Source of the DNA: Novosphingobium terrae
GTDB lineage: Bacteria; Pseudomonadota; Alphaproteobacteria; Sphingomonadales; Sphingomonadaceae
Direction of reading: 5' to 3'
Assembly: GCF_017163935.1 (NCBI RefSeq)
Contig: NZ_JABVZR010000001.1
Location: 558,001-622,000, forward strand
DNA length: 64,000 nt
Each line of letters opens with the position of its first letter. Within the stretch, counting starts at the first letter, position 1. Made by a program: the position numbers and the translations under genes. Below the pieces are notes generated by a model. The model was not told the DNA's origin and searched no databases. It was given only the letters and a program-made list of their open reading frames with translations. This document shows positions 26,801 through 34,583 of this stretch, piece after piece.

Positions 26801-27470
26801 CGAGAACTTCGGCTTCTATTTCGCCGCCCATCCCGTGGCGCAGTGGCACGCCATCGCCTCGGCCAATGGCGCGCGCAGCTATGGCGCGCTGATGTCTCAG
26901 GGCGCGCCTCCGGGCGGCCGTGCCAATGCCGTGATGGCCTGCATGGTCGAAAGCGTGCAGAAGCGCAAAACCAAGCGCGGCAAGGACTTTATCATGGCGG
27001 AGTTCTCGGACTCCTCCGGCCAGTTTTCCGCCTCCTGCTTCGAGGAAACGCTGGTCGAGCCCTTCCTCAACTGGGCCAAGGAAAGCACCTGCATTCTGCT
27101 GACGGTGGAACTCGACAGCCCCAGCCCCGAAGAGCCGCCCCGCGTCACCATCCGCGGAGGCCAGCCCCTGAGTGAGGTGCGCAACGCCGCGCGCATGATG
27201 CTGAAGATCGAGGTCTCCCAGCCCGAGGCCTTCGTCCAACTGGCCACGATCTTGCCACGCGTGAGCGCCGGCGAAGGTTCCGGCGCAAGCGCCAAGGGTG
27301 AGGTGGTCGCCACGCTGAAGACCGGCGATCCGGTGCAGCCGCAGCTGCGGTTGGGTCAGGATTTCGCGCTGGATGGCGATCTGGTCGAGGTGATCGCGGC
27401 GATTGAGGGTGTGACGGTGCTGTCGTTTGCGCCTCAGCGGGGCAGGGCGCAGTTGCGGTTGGTGGCTTAA
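23862..27470 (+). CDS. dnaE: DNA polymerase III alpha subunit
   Basis: Replicative polymerase, 1202 residues, C-family. The N-terminal PHP domain (FVPLRIYSSFTMLDGAID) has lost the first metal-binding HxH and has IYS instead, so intrinsic PHP exonuclease activity is unlikely. Proofreading would come from DnaQ. The polymerase core has GPGRGSGAGSLVAW and the catalytic aspartates of MPDFDIDFCETRRGE. FNKSHAAAYALLAYQTAWFK, the tandem helix-hairpin-helix and the C-terminal OB fold (KTKRGKDFIMAEFSDSSGQ) follow. This is dnaE1 by length and context, not the damage-inducible dnaE2. Confidence 0.97.
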   Translation: MASYSPFVPLRIYSSFTMLDGAIDPKAIAKLAKTRGFPAIAITDKNGLYAAPAFSSACKDAGIQPIVGTALAIARPEGSNVSGAFGPAAPTLDWLVLLAQNETGWLNLCHLVSQAHLERPLEYEPHVPLAAMEGHTEGLICLTGAGDGAVTRLIAEGQQGAAERYLDALQAYFPERLYIEIARRGNEAEDGAEDAVVDLAYARDLPLIATNPAHFAEPGGFAAHDSMLCIANSTHVDAVDRPRSSKEAWVKPAPVMEHAFADLPEAVANSLVVAQRCAYVPPKRKPLLPSLAGDKEGEARMMVDLSRAGLAKRLAPYWPGVDEPTLDAALAKQGEERVAAYEALRPLGVEESFFEYADRLDFETGIINRMGFAGYFLIVADFIQWGKQNDIPVGPGRGSGAGSLVAWALTITDLDPLKLGLLFERFLNPERVSMPDFDIDFCETRRGEVIRYVQAKYGADHVAQIITFGKLKARAVLRDTGRILQMSYGQVDRLTKMVPNHPTDPWSLERALNGVPELHREYTNDPEVKRLIDLAMQLEGMPRNSSTHAAGVVIGDRPLAQLVPLYRDPRSDMPVTQFDMKYVEDTGLIKFDFLGLKTLSVLRKAVDLLGKRGISIDLGALAWDDADVYTLLQRGDTVGVFQLESEGMRRTLAAVKPTNFGDIIALVSLYRPGPMDNIPLFGRRKNGLESIEFPHDKLSGILAETYGIFVYQEQVMQAAQILAGYSLGDADLLRRAMGKKVQAEMDAQRLRFVEGCKANSDIPAAKANELFDLIDKFAGYGFNKSHAAAYALLAYQTAWFKAHYPHEFYAAAMCFDMHQSEKLAIFVDDMRRNGFAIAGPCMNHSEAEFTVEETSDGYAVRYALAGIRNVGEKAMEQVVAEREANGLFKDLEDLFTRVPYGSLNRRALEGLASSGAFDMLEPNRAKVMANADMLLACADEAERTRTSGQGGLFGSDGDTAALRLTETPAWSRMDQMGKERENFGFYFAAHPVAQWHAIASANGARSYGALMSQGAPPGGRANAVMACMVESVQKRKTKRGKDFIMAEFSDSSGQFSASCFEETLVEPFLNWAKESTCILLTVELDSPSPEEPPRVTIRGGQPLSEVRNAARMMLKIEVSQPEAFVQLATILPRVSAGEGSGASAKGEVVATLKTGDPVQPQLRLGQDFALDGDLVEVIAAIEGVTVLSFAPQRGRAQLRLVA

Positions 27471-27488
27471 AGGGGATTGGAAAAAGAA

Positions 27489-27730
27489 AATGCGAGGGGG
27501 TTACCCCCTCGCGCTCCCATGACGTCTTCCGACGCCAGGGCAGTGGTTCCCGATCCAAGCGCCCCGTCTCTCCACCTGCGCGAGGCAAAGCGCCGCAGGC
27601 AATAGTACCGAGGCAACGTAGCGCTTCGCTCGGAATTTTCATGCCTGTGGCGCTGCAAGCCTAGCGCCTTGGTCGAACCCGATACGCAACGCAGACACGA
27701 AAGGGAGCGCGAGGGTTATGACCCTCGCAT
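27489..27730. repeat. Dispersed palindrome-bounded element, copy F
   Basis: About 240 bp between convergent dnaE and the radical SAM gene. The 'GACGTCTTCCGACG' side is on the left. The left stem is GAGGGGGTTACCCCCTC and the right GAGGGTTATGACCCTC. The flanks are GGAAAAAGAAAA (left) and TGTCTCTTTT (right), so either end can terminate outgoing transcription. Confidence 0.9.
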
Positions 27731-27745
27731 GTCTCTTTTAAACCT

Positions 27746-28828
27746 TCAAAACAACCGCATCTGCCCATCTCTTTCCGGCGCCACGAACTGTGAGCAATCC
27801 AGTTCGATCCGCCCACGTTCCATCCCCAAACGCGCCATCGCCTTGCGGAACCGAGCGCGCGTCAGATCGGGCCACACGCCTTGCGGTTTCATGCGGCTGT
27901 GGAAGTTCGGATCATTATCGCGCCCGCCCCGGATCTGGTTGATGATCGACATGACCTTGGCGGCCCGCTCCGGGAAATGCGTGTCCAGCCATTCGCGGAA
28001 CAGCGGCGCGACTTCGTGAGGCAGGCGCAGCATGATCCAGTTGGCGCTGCGCACGCCACGCTCGGCCGCCTGTTCGAGGATGCGCTCGATCCAGTCCTCG
28101 GTGATGGCAGGGATCACGGGCGAGACGTTGATATGGGCGGGAACGCCTGCCTCCACCAGCGCACCCAAAGCCGCCAGTCGCTTCATTGGCGTGGCAGCGC
28201 GCGGCTCCAGCTTGCGGGAGAGGGCGGCGTCGAGGCTGGTCACCGAGATCGCCACGGCGGTCAGCTTGCGTGCGGCGAGTTCGCGCAGCAGATCCAGATC
28301 GTCCAGCACGCGATCCGATTTGGTGGTGATGGTGACGGGGTGGCGCACCTCAAGGCAGAGTTCGAGGATCTGGCGCGTCAGGCGATAGCGCTTCTCGATG
28401 GGCTGGTAGGGATCGGTGTTGGTGCCCATGGCGATGGGGGCGGGGCGGTAGCCGCGTGCCGCCAAAGTGCGGCGCAGCAGCTTGGCGGCCTGCGGTTTTG
28501 CAAAGAGCTTCGTCTCGAAATCCAGCCCCGGCGACAGGTCGAGATAGGCGTGAGTGGGCCGGGCGAAGCAATAGATGCACCCATGTTCACAACCCCTGTA
28601 AGCATTCACCGAGCGATCGAAGGGCACATCGGGCGACTGGTTGAACGACAGGATCGTGCGTGCCGCTTCCTCGGTCACCGTGGTGGCGAGGCGGGGCACC
28701 TCTTCGTCCAGCGCGGCGCGCTCGTCCAGCCAGTCGCGGTCCAGCTCGCGCTGGGGCAGGGCGAAGCGCGTGCTGGTCGCGCCTGAAACGGCGCCACGTC
28801 CGCGCGGTGCGGGAGGAGAAACGGCCAT
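27746..28828 (-). CDS. PA0069-family radical SAM protein, SOS box upstream
   Basis: A 360-residue radical SAM protein. The [4Fe-4S] motif CEHGCIYC (C-x3-C-x2-C) follows NAYRGC-type sequence at about residue 75. The blocks FDRSVNAYRG, DFETKLFAKPQAA, MGTNTDPYQPIEK and HINVSPVIPAITED mark the PA0069/Rv2578c group, distantly related to spore photoproduct lyase. The reaction is unknown. I start at MAVSPPAPRGRG (28828). A perfect GTTC-N7-GTTC box lies 12 bp before the start, like that of recA here, so LexA control and a DNA-damage role are inferred. It is convergent with dnaE. Confidence 0.9.
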   Translation of the reverse strand: MAVSPPAPRGRGAVSGATSTRFALPQRELDRDWLDERAALDEEVPRLATTVTEEAARTILSFNQSPDVPFDRSVNAYRGCEHGCIYCFARPTHAYLDLSPGLDFETKLFAKPQAAKLLRRTLAARGYRPAPIAMGTNTDPYQPIEKRYRLTRQILELCLEVRHPVTITTKSDRVLDDLDLLRELAARKLTAVAISVTSLDAALSRKLEPRAATPMKRLAALGALVEAGVPAHINVSPVIPAITEDWIERILEQAAERGVRSANWIMLRLPHEVAPLFREWLDTHFPERAAKVMSIINQIRGGRDNDPNFHSRMKPQGVWPDLTRARFRKAMARLGMERGRIELDCSQFVAPERDGQMRLF

Positions 28829-28839
28829 GGACTCGATGT

Positions 28840-28854
28840 GAACAAAATAAGAAC
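28840..28854 (-). promoter_or_regulatory. SOS (LexA) box of the radical SAM gene
   Basis: On the minus strand GTTC-TTATTTT-GTTC, an exact match to the alphaproteobacterial LexA site GTTC-N7-GTTC. It sits in an AT-rich patch within a GC-rich region. The divergent nat gene starts 84 bp to the other side. Confidence 0.78.
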
Positions 28855-28937
28855 AAATGTCAAGGCGCGCCACATTGACAGCGGCCATCAGCAAGCGGAT
28901 AGAACCGGGATATCGCCGGATGCAGGACAGGAATTCC

Positions 28938-29807
28938 ATGGAAAATCAGACCATCCTCGATGCCTATCTCTCCCGCATCGGCCTGACCGGAAAGCCCGCA
29001 CCCGATGCTGCCGGTCTGGAGGCCTTGCAGCGCGCCCATCGGCTGTCCATCGGCTTCGAGAATCTCGATGTGATGCTGGGGCGCCCGATCCACATCGATC
29101 TCGTCACCATCGCCGACAAGCTGATCGCTCGACATCGGGGCGGCTATTGTTTTGAGCATAATGCCCTTTTCGGCGCGATGCTGACGGAGCTAGGCTTTAC
29201 CAACCGGCCGCTGCTGGGCCGCGTCTGGCTCGGCAGCGCATGGCCCGGTGAGGCCACCACCATCCCGCCCCAGACCCACACGCTCCGCCTCGCCTCCATT
29301 GCAGGTGAGCCATGGATCGCAGATGCCGGTTTCGGCGGTTCCTATGTGCCGCCTCTGCCGCTGCTCGATGGTGCGCAGGCAGCCACGCCGGATGGGGCGC
29401 TCCATCGCCTGCGCCGCGTCGGTGCCGATGGTGCCGCAACCGGAGAATGGCTGCTGGAGCGCGCCGGCCCGGCCAGCGCCACCGATGGCAGGGCGCAGAC
29501 CCACGACACCTTCCAGCCGCAATACAGCTTCACTCTGGCCGAGGTCGCGCCGATCGATCTGGAACTCTCCAACCACTGGACCTTCACGCGGGCGGGCACG
29601 CGCTTCACCAGCGCCTGCCTTGTGTCCATCGTGCTGCCCGATGGGTTCGCCTCGCTGAACGGGCGGCGCTTGAGCGTGCATCGGGCCGGGCAAGGGGAGG
29701 CGAGCGAGATTGCCTCTGCCGCTGCGTGGCGGGAGGTTCTGGGAGATCTGTTCAGGATCGATTTGGGAGCGGAAGAGGCGGAAAAGCTTTTTGAGCAAGT
29801 GAGTTAA
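28938..29807 (+). CDS. nat: Arylamine N-acetyltransferase
   Basis: Transfers acetyl from acetyl-CoA to arylamines and hydrazines through a Cys-His-Asp triad. The 289-residue product has RAHRLSIGFENLDV, the catalytic Cys in RGGYCFEHN (about residue 72), His in PQTHTLRL and Asp in IADAGFGGSYVPPLPL. The ATG at 28938 has GGACAGGAA upstream. It is divergent from the radical SAM gene, so the SOS box between them could in principle touch both. Convergent with moaB across element G. Confidence 0.95.
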   Translation: MENQTILDAYLSRIGLTGKPAPDAAGLEALQRAHRLSIGFENLDVMLGRPIHIDLVTIADKLIARHRGGYCFEHNALFGAMLTELGFTNRPLLGRVWLGSAWPGEATTIPPQTHTLRLASIAGEPWIADAGFGGSYVPPLPLLDGAQAATPDGALHRLRRVGADGAATGEWLLERAGPASATDGRAQTHDTFQPQYSFTLAEVAPIDLELSNHWTFTRAGTRFTSACLVSIVLPDGFASLNGRRLSVHRAGQGEASEIASAAAWREVLGDLFRIDLGAEEAEKLFEQVS

Positions 29808-29816
29808 GGAAGAGAA

Positions 29817-30056
29817 GATGCGAGGGGATTATCCCCTCGCGCTCTCATGACGTCTTCCGACGAAGCGGCAGTGGCACCCGATTGGTGCGCCCCGTCTCTC
29901 CACCTGCGCAAGGCAAAGCGCCGCAGGCAATTATCATTGGCAATGTCGCGCTGTGTTTGGATTTTATGCCTGCGGCGCAGCGACCTTCCGCAAGGCCGAA
30001 CCCTTAGCGCCTGCGCAGACAAAACCCGGGAGCGCGAGGGTGTAACACCCTCGCAT
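29817..30056. repeat. Dispersed palindrome-bounded element, copy G
   Basis: About 240 bp between convergent nat and moaB. The 'GACGTCTTCCGACG' side is on the left. The left stem is GAGGGGATTATCCCCTC and the right GAGGGTGTAACACCCTC: different stems at the two ends, each fully paired. Confidence 0.9.
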
Positions 30057-30078
30057 TCTCTCTTCTTCAAACCTTAAA

Positions 30079-30618
30079 TCAGACTTCTTTCAACCTGGGC
30101 ATCAGCTCGACAAAGTTGCAAGGCCGGTTCCGGCTGTCCAGCTGCTCGTCCAGAATGCGATCCCAGCCGTCTTTCACGGCACCGTTCGATCCGGGCAGGG
30201 CGAAGATGTAAGTCCCCTCCGCCACCACGGCCATCGCGCGCGACTGCACGGTGGAGGTGCCGATGGTGCTGTAGCTGATCCAGCGGAACAGCTCGCCAAA
30301 GCCGGGGATGTCCTTGCCCGCGAAGGTGGCGATCACATGGGCCAAAGCCTCGGGCGTCACGTCGCGCCCGGTCAGGCCCGTGCCGCCGGTGGAGATCACG
30401 CAATCGACGTCGGGATCGCGCACCAGATCCGCAAGCGTGCCCGCCAGCAGGATCGCATCCTCGCGCAGGATCGCGCGGGAGACCAGCTTGTGGCCCTTGG
30501 CTGTGATGCGCTCGGCCAGAATATCGCCGGAGGTGTCATTCTCCGCCGTGCGCGTGTCCGACATGGTCAGCAGGGCGATGTTGATCGGCTTGAAGGCCCG
30601 CGTCTCGTCGATGGCCAC
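30079..30618 (-). CDS. moaB: Molybdenum cofactor protein MoaB
   Basis: MoaB/Mog-fold protein (179 residues), adenylating molybdopterin in some bacteria and of less certain role in others. Motifs are LTMSDTRT...NDTSGDIL near the N terminus, ISTGGTGLTGRDVTPEA, FGELFRWISYSTIGTSTVQSRA and the C-terminal FALPGSNGAVKDGWD. It starts 4 bp after the slt stop, so the two are co-transcribed. The UDG-like gene is further upstream. No other molybdenum-cofactor gene is in the window. Confidence 0.94.
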   Translation of the reverse strand: MAIDETRAFKPINIALLTMSDTRTAENDTSGDILAERITAKGHKLVSRAILREDAILLAGTLADLVRDPDVDCVISTGGTGLTGRDVTPEALAHVIATFAGKDIPGFGELFRWISYSTIGTSTVQSRAMAVVAEGTYIFALPGSNGAVKDGWDRILDEQLDSRNRPCNFVELMPRLKEV

Positions 30619-30622
30619 CGGA

Positions 30623-32461
30623 TCAGTTCCTGTCCGCGACCTGCGTGGTGGTCGTGGTCGTGGGCCAATCCTTGGCGGCCATGCGGATGCCCTTGCTGCC
30701 CGAAAGTTCGGGGAAGGTCGGCCACATGCCCTGCGCCATCACCACGCGGCTTTCCGAGCCGACACCGGCCTGGCGCTCATACATCCAGTAATTGCGCAGC
30801 ACGGTGGCGACATAGCCGCGCGTTTCCCAATAGGGCACCGATTCCATCCACAGCAGCGGATCGCCATTGTCGCGGATCTGGGTGTTCCAGCGGGCCACGG
30901 GCAGGGGCCCGGCGTTGTAGGCGGCGATCACCTTGGGCAGCAGGCCCTGCGTGGCCGCGTTCGATTTCAGCGCTTCGAGATGCTCCTGCCCGAAGGCGAG
31001 GTTGACCTCGGGGCGGGTCAGATCGGTGACACTGCCCGAAACGCCCAGCACGGCGGCATGGTCGCGCGCGGCGGCGGGCATGATCTGCATCAGCCCGCGC
31101 GCACCCGCGCCGCTGACGACATTGGTGCGGAACGCCGATTCCTGAAGCGTATGGGCAAAGAGCAGCGCCGGATCGACCTTCCAGCCGGTGGCCGGGGTCC
31201 ACTTGGGCGTGGGATAGCGGCTGGCCGGGGTGGGGCTGCTGTTGCTGGGCGCGTTATAGGCCATCCACAGCTGGGTGCCGGGCAGGCCAAGATCGCGGGC
31301 GAGGCGCGACAGCTGCTGATATTGGCCCGGCGCGCCGATGCGGGCCTGATAGCGCAGCACATCGTCGGCCAGACCATCCTCGCCAACCTCGGCCAGACCC
31401 ACGGCGACGCGCACATTGGGCGTGTCGCGCAGGTTCTGCCAGTCGTTGGCGGTGAAATCGGGCAGGGCATGCGTGCCGGGCATCTTCAGGCCCAGCTGCT
31501 CGGCGGCCAGCATGCCATAGAGCGTCTCATCGGCGCGCGCGGCGGAGCGCAGTGCGGCGGCGGCCTGCTCGGGCTGACGGCAGCGCACGAAAGCGCGCGA
31601 TTCCCAGTAATAGGCCGCTGCGATCAGCTCCTGATTGCCACCGGATTTTGCGGCTTCGGCAAAGGCGGGGACGGCCTGTTGGCAGGCACCCTGACGCCAT
31701 GCGGCAAGGCCGGCGGTCCACCATGCCTCACCCACCCAAGCGCCGCTGGTGGTGGCATTGGGGTCCTGCGCGGCGGCGATGGCCTGCGCATAGGCCTCAT
31801 TGTCCTGATTGTTGATGTAATAGGCCCAGGCGATCTTGTCGCGCCATTCGGCCCGCGCCTCGCTGCTGAGGGTGGCGTCCACCCCGTCGAGCAGCTGCTT
31901 GGCGCCCGCCGTATCGTTGATCTTGATACGGTCGTTGATGCTGTTGGCCACGCTCAGCGGCATGGTGTTGTCCGACACCGAGCGGGGGCGCGTGCGGCGC
32001 GGCGCGCTGGGCCAGGCGACCAGCTGCTGCGCGGAGGGCAAGGCAGGCAGGGCCGCGCCACCACGCTTGGCGGCCAGCGATTCGATCTGCTCGGCCTCGG
32101 GCAGGGTGGTGCCGCTGGCCAGCCACTGGTTCAGCGCATCGAGTTCGATGCGCGGGCTGCCGGGGGCGAGGTAATATTCGGCGCGCAGCACAGTGTGCAG
32201 CGGACCATCGGGGCGAGTCGCCAGCATCTGGCGCAACGTCGCCCAATCCTGACGCTTCAGCGTGGCGAAGGCATCCTTGTACCAGCTGCGCTCATCCTCG
32301 GAGAGCAGCTTGGGCACGGCGGAGCGCGCAGAGCGTCCCATGAAATATTCGGCAGCGGCGGAGTTGGCCTGAGCGAGCCCCGGCAGGGCCAGACAGGCCA
32401 GTGCCAGCGCGGTGCCTGCGCTTTTGCGCAAGGCAGTGCGCAAGCCAGTGTGTGCCGTCAT
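30623..32461 (-). CDS. slt: Soluble lytic murein transglycosylase
   Basis: Periplasmic enzyme cleaving glycan strands to 1,6-anhydro-muropeptides. From the ATG at 32461 the 612-residue product has a signal peptide (ALRKSAGTALALACLALPGLAQA), a long helical superhelix of TPR-like repeats (residues 40-430) and a C-terminal SLT domain. The catalytic Glu lies in LQESAFR, followed by GARGLMQIMPAAA, NLAFGQEHL and KVIAAYNAGP. An ATG 15 bp further upstream (MKRGTMTAH) is an alternative start. It lies in a row with the UDG-like gene before and moaB after. Confidence 0.94.
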   Translation of the reverse strand: MTAHTGLRTALRKSAGTALALACLALPGLAQANSAAAEYFMGRSARSAVPKLLSEDERSWYKDAFATLKRQDWATLRQMLATRPDGPLHTVLRAEYYLAPGSPRIELDALNQWLASGTTLPEAEQIESLAAKRGGAALPALPSAQQLVAWPSAPRRTRPRSVSDNTMPLSVANSINDRIKINDTAGAKQLLDGVDATLSSEARAEWRDKIAWAYYINNQDNEAYAQAIAAAQDPNATTSGAWVGEAWWTAGLAAWRQGACQQAVPAFAEAAKSGGNQELIAAAYYWESRAFVRCRQPEQAAAALRSAARADETLYGMLAAEQLGLKMPGTHALPDFTANDWQNLRDTPNVRVAVGLAEVGEDGLADDVLRYQARIGAPGQYQQLSRLARDLGLPGTQLWMAYNAPSNSSPTPASRYPTPKWTPATGWKVDPALLFAHTLQESAFRTNVVSGAGARGLMQIMPAAARDHAAVLGVSGSVTDLTRPEVNLAFGQEHLEALKSNAATQGLLPKVIAAYNAGPLPVARWNTQIRDNGDPLLWMESVPYWETRGYVATVLRNYWMYERQAGVGSESRVVMAQGMWPTFPELSGSKGIRMAAKDWPTTTTTTQVADRN

Positions 32462-32607
32462 TGTGCCCCGCTTCATCCTTGAGATGCCTGTCCTTAACGT
32501 CACGATGGCGTGGGAGCGATCCATAGGACCCACACCGCCGTGTGAATGGTCTTCGTCACTGCATCGTTGATCGCGAAAAAGCGGTTCCCGCTTGCTCGCA
32601 CGATGCT

Positions 32608-33468
32608 TCAGTTCTGCCAGTTCATCCACTGATGCCAGAACACCGCTTTGGCACGCGGTCGCTCAAGCATGGTGGCCAGGTCTGGCATTGCCATAATCGG
32701 GGCCATGCTGGGCGCCGCGGGAGCGGAGTCGAGCTTTCCGGGAGAATTCCCTGCTCCTTCTTGGTTAACAGAAGGTAAAGCGGCAGGGTTTTGCGGCAGA
32801 TTGTGGCCCAGTAGCGGCAGAATGTTGCCACCAAAGGCAATAATCCGCCGAGGCGCCGCCAGCGCGACATGATGGCGCAGCACGTCCCCGAGTCCCTGCG
32901 CGTTCAGTGCGGGCCAGTCAGGATGCGGCATATGGCGCGGCAGGGCGGCGGCAAGACGGATGGTGTCTTCCGCAAGCCCCATGGCGGCGAGCATGGCACG
33001 CAACAGCGCGCCCTGAGGGCCGGAGAGCAATTGCCCGGCGGCGGCATCGCCGTCCTCGGGCTGGGGGACCAGCACCATCAGCGGTGCCTGAGCAGGGCCT
33101 CTGGCGGCGATGCGCCCTTCGACATGGCCGCCATCGAGCGAGGGTTCCTGCAGCCACCATGCGTCGAAAGCGGGTAAGTCCTGAGGGAAGGCGCTGGTGT
33201 TGCCGCCGATGCGGGCGTCCTGCTCGGTGGTGTCGGCGACAGGGGCCTTGGCGGCGGCGATGGCCTCGGCAAAGGCGGCGGGCAGCGGCGTCGCGGCGCG
33301 CTGGGGCGCGGCGGCCGGGTCGCGCTTTTCGGCGAGCCAGGTGACGGGTTCGTCGGTGAAGAGGGTATCCACCCCGGCCTCACCCCACCAGTCGAGCGCG
33401 CCAGCGATCTGGGAGGCGATCTGGGCGCCAATGGGCGCGGAGGGTGAAGGGGCGGTGTGCATCGTCAT
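32608..33468 (-). CDS. Degenerate uracil-DNA glycosylase-like protein without cysteines
   Basis: A 286-residue protein with the layout of alphaproteobacterial family-4-like UDGs: an N-terminal ALDWWGEAGVDTLFTDEP stretch, then LMVLVPQPEDGD, LSGPQGALLRAMLAAMGL, LRHHVALAAPRRIIAFGG and a C-terminal PDLATMLERPRAKAVFWHQW. The active-site motif I (normally GEAPG) reads VPQPEDGD, the HP of the C-terminal motif is MP, and the protein has no cysteine at all, so it cannot hold the [4Fe-4S] cluster of family 4. I infer loss of glycosylase activity, perhaps leaving DNA binding. It precedes slt by 147 bp. Confidence 0.6.
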   Translation of the reverse strand: MTMHTAPSPSAPIGAQIASQIAGALDWWGEAGVDTLFTDEPVTWLAEKRDPAAAPQRAATPLPAAFAEAIAAAKAPVADTTEQDARIGGNTSAFPQDLPAFDAWWLQEPSLDGGHVEGRIAARGPAQAPLMVLVPQPEDGDAAAGQLLSGPQGALLRAMLAAMGLAEDTIRLAAALPRHMPHPDWPALNAQGLGDVLRHHVALAAPRRIIAFGGNILPLLGHNLPQNPAALPSVNQEGAGNSPGKLDSAPAAPSMAPIMAMPDLATMLERPRAKAVFWHQWMNWQN

Positions 33469-33559
33469 GATTCTGTCGCAGAGCCTTGACGGGCCGGGCG
33501 CGAAAACTCAACCCGGCAAAAGCCCCAAAGCGCCGGATGGCGTCGCGTTTGCGGGAGGC

Positions 33560-33718
33560 CGAGGGAACAAAGCGCCGCAGGCCGTCATGTTTGCCAACGC
33601 CGAACCGGAGCATAACGGTCGTGAACCACCGAGGCTTCTTCGGCAGACGTCATGGGAGCGCGAGGGTGCGTTTTTGTTGGTCGCATGTCTCAAGACATGC
33701 TCCGGGCCCCTCGCATCT
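33560..33718. repeat. Dispersed palindrome-bounded element, copy J (partial, long-variant right end)
   Basis: A truncated copy between divergent genes (UDG-like and ispE). It keeps one inner arm (AGCGCCGCAGGC), GCCGAACCGG and the CGGCAGACGTCATGGGAGCG side, but has no left hairpin. The right end (33660-33714) is the long module seen in copy C, here inverted: GTTGGTCGCATGTCT, loop, then AGACATGCTCCGGGCCCC. Confidence 0.8.
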
Positions 33719-33765
33719 TTCTTTCCTTCTTGCCCCTTTCCCCCCTTCAAGCCATGGCAGCGCCC

Positions 33766-34581
33766 ATGACCACTCTCACCGAAACCGCCTATGCCAAGAT
33801 CAACCTCGCCCTGCATGTGCGTGCGCGCCGCGAGGATGGCTATCACGAGCTTGAGACCTTTTTCGCCTTCGTCGATGCGGGCGACACGCTGACCGTCACC
33901 GAGGCCGAAGCCGATTCGCTCAGCATTTCGGGCGAGTTTGCGCCGTTGCTGGCGCATGAGGAAGGCAATCTGGTGCTCGATGCACTGGCGCTGCTGCCGC
34001 GCTCGCAAGGCTGGCATGTCGCGCTGGACAAGGCGCTGCCGGTGGCGGCTGGCCTTGGCGGCGGCTCGGCGGATGTGGGGGCGGTGTTCCGGCTGGCTCA
34101 GCGCTCGCATGGACTGCCGGAAGGTTGGCAGCAGGCGGCGGCGAAGCTGGGCGCCGATGTGCCCGCCTGCGTGGAAAGCGTGGCGATGATCGGGCGTGGC
34201 ACGGGCACCGATCTGGCCGCGGCGCCGACGGATCTTCAGGGCTGCCCGGTGCTGCTGGTCAATCCGCGCGTGCCGCTGCCCACGGGGCCGGTGTTCAAGG
34301 CGTGGGATCGTGTCGATCGCGGAGCGATGCCCGAGGGCAGCGCGCGCGATGTAGCGCTGCAGGGGCGCAACGATCTGGAGGCGCCTGCCATCTCGATCTG
34401 CCCGCCGGTGGCCGATGTGCTGGCGGCGCTGGGGCGCACGGGGGCGTTCCTGTCGCGCATGTCGGGATCGGGGGCGACCTGCTTTGCGCTGTTCGATGAT
34501 ATCGCTACGCGCGATGCGGCCCGCGCAGCCATCGCGGCGGAGCAGCCCGGCTGGTGGCAGCTGGCGGGGCGCCTGCGGTGA
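33766..34581 (+). CDS. ispE: 4-diphosphocytidyl-2-C-methyl-D-erythritol kinase
   Basis: GHMP-family kinase of the MEP isoprenoid pathway, phosphorylating CDP-ME. The 271-residue product starts ETAYAKINLALHVRARREDGYHELETFFAFVD. The ATP-binding motif is PVAAGLGGGSADVGAVF (about residues 87-103) and the third motif FLSRMSGSGATCFALF. An alternative ATG lies 12 bp upstream. Neither has a clear Shine-Dalgarno sequence, as the region just upstream is the T/C-rich flank of element J. The next gene overlaps or abuts its stop. Confidence 0.96.
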   Translation: MTTLTETAYAKINLALHVRARREDGYHELETFFAFVDAGDTLTVTEAEADSLSISGEFAPLLAHEEGNLVLDALALLPRSQGWHVALDKALPVAAGLGGGSADVGAVFRLAQRSHGLPEGWQQAAAKLGADVPACVESVAMIGRGTGTDLAAAPTDLQGCPVLLVNPRVPLPTGPVFKAWDRVDRGAMPEGSARDVALQGRNDLEAPAISICPPVADVLAALGRTGAFLSRMSGSGATCFALFDDIATRDAARAAIAAEQPGWWQLAGRLR

Positions 34582-34583
34582 GC

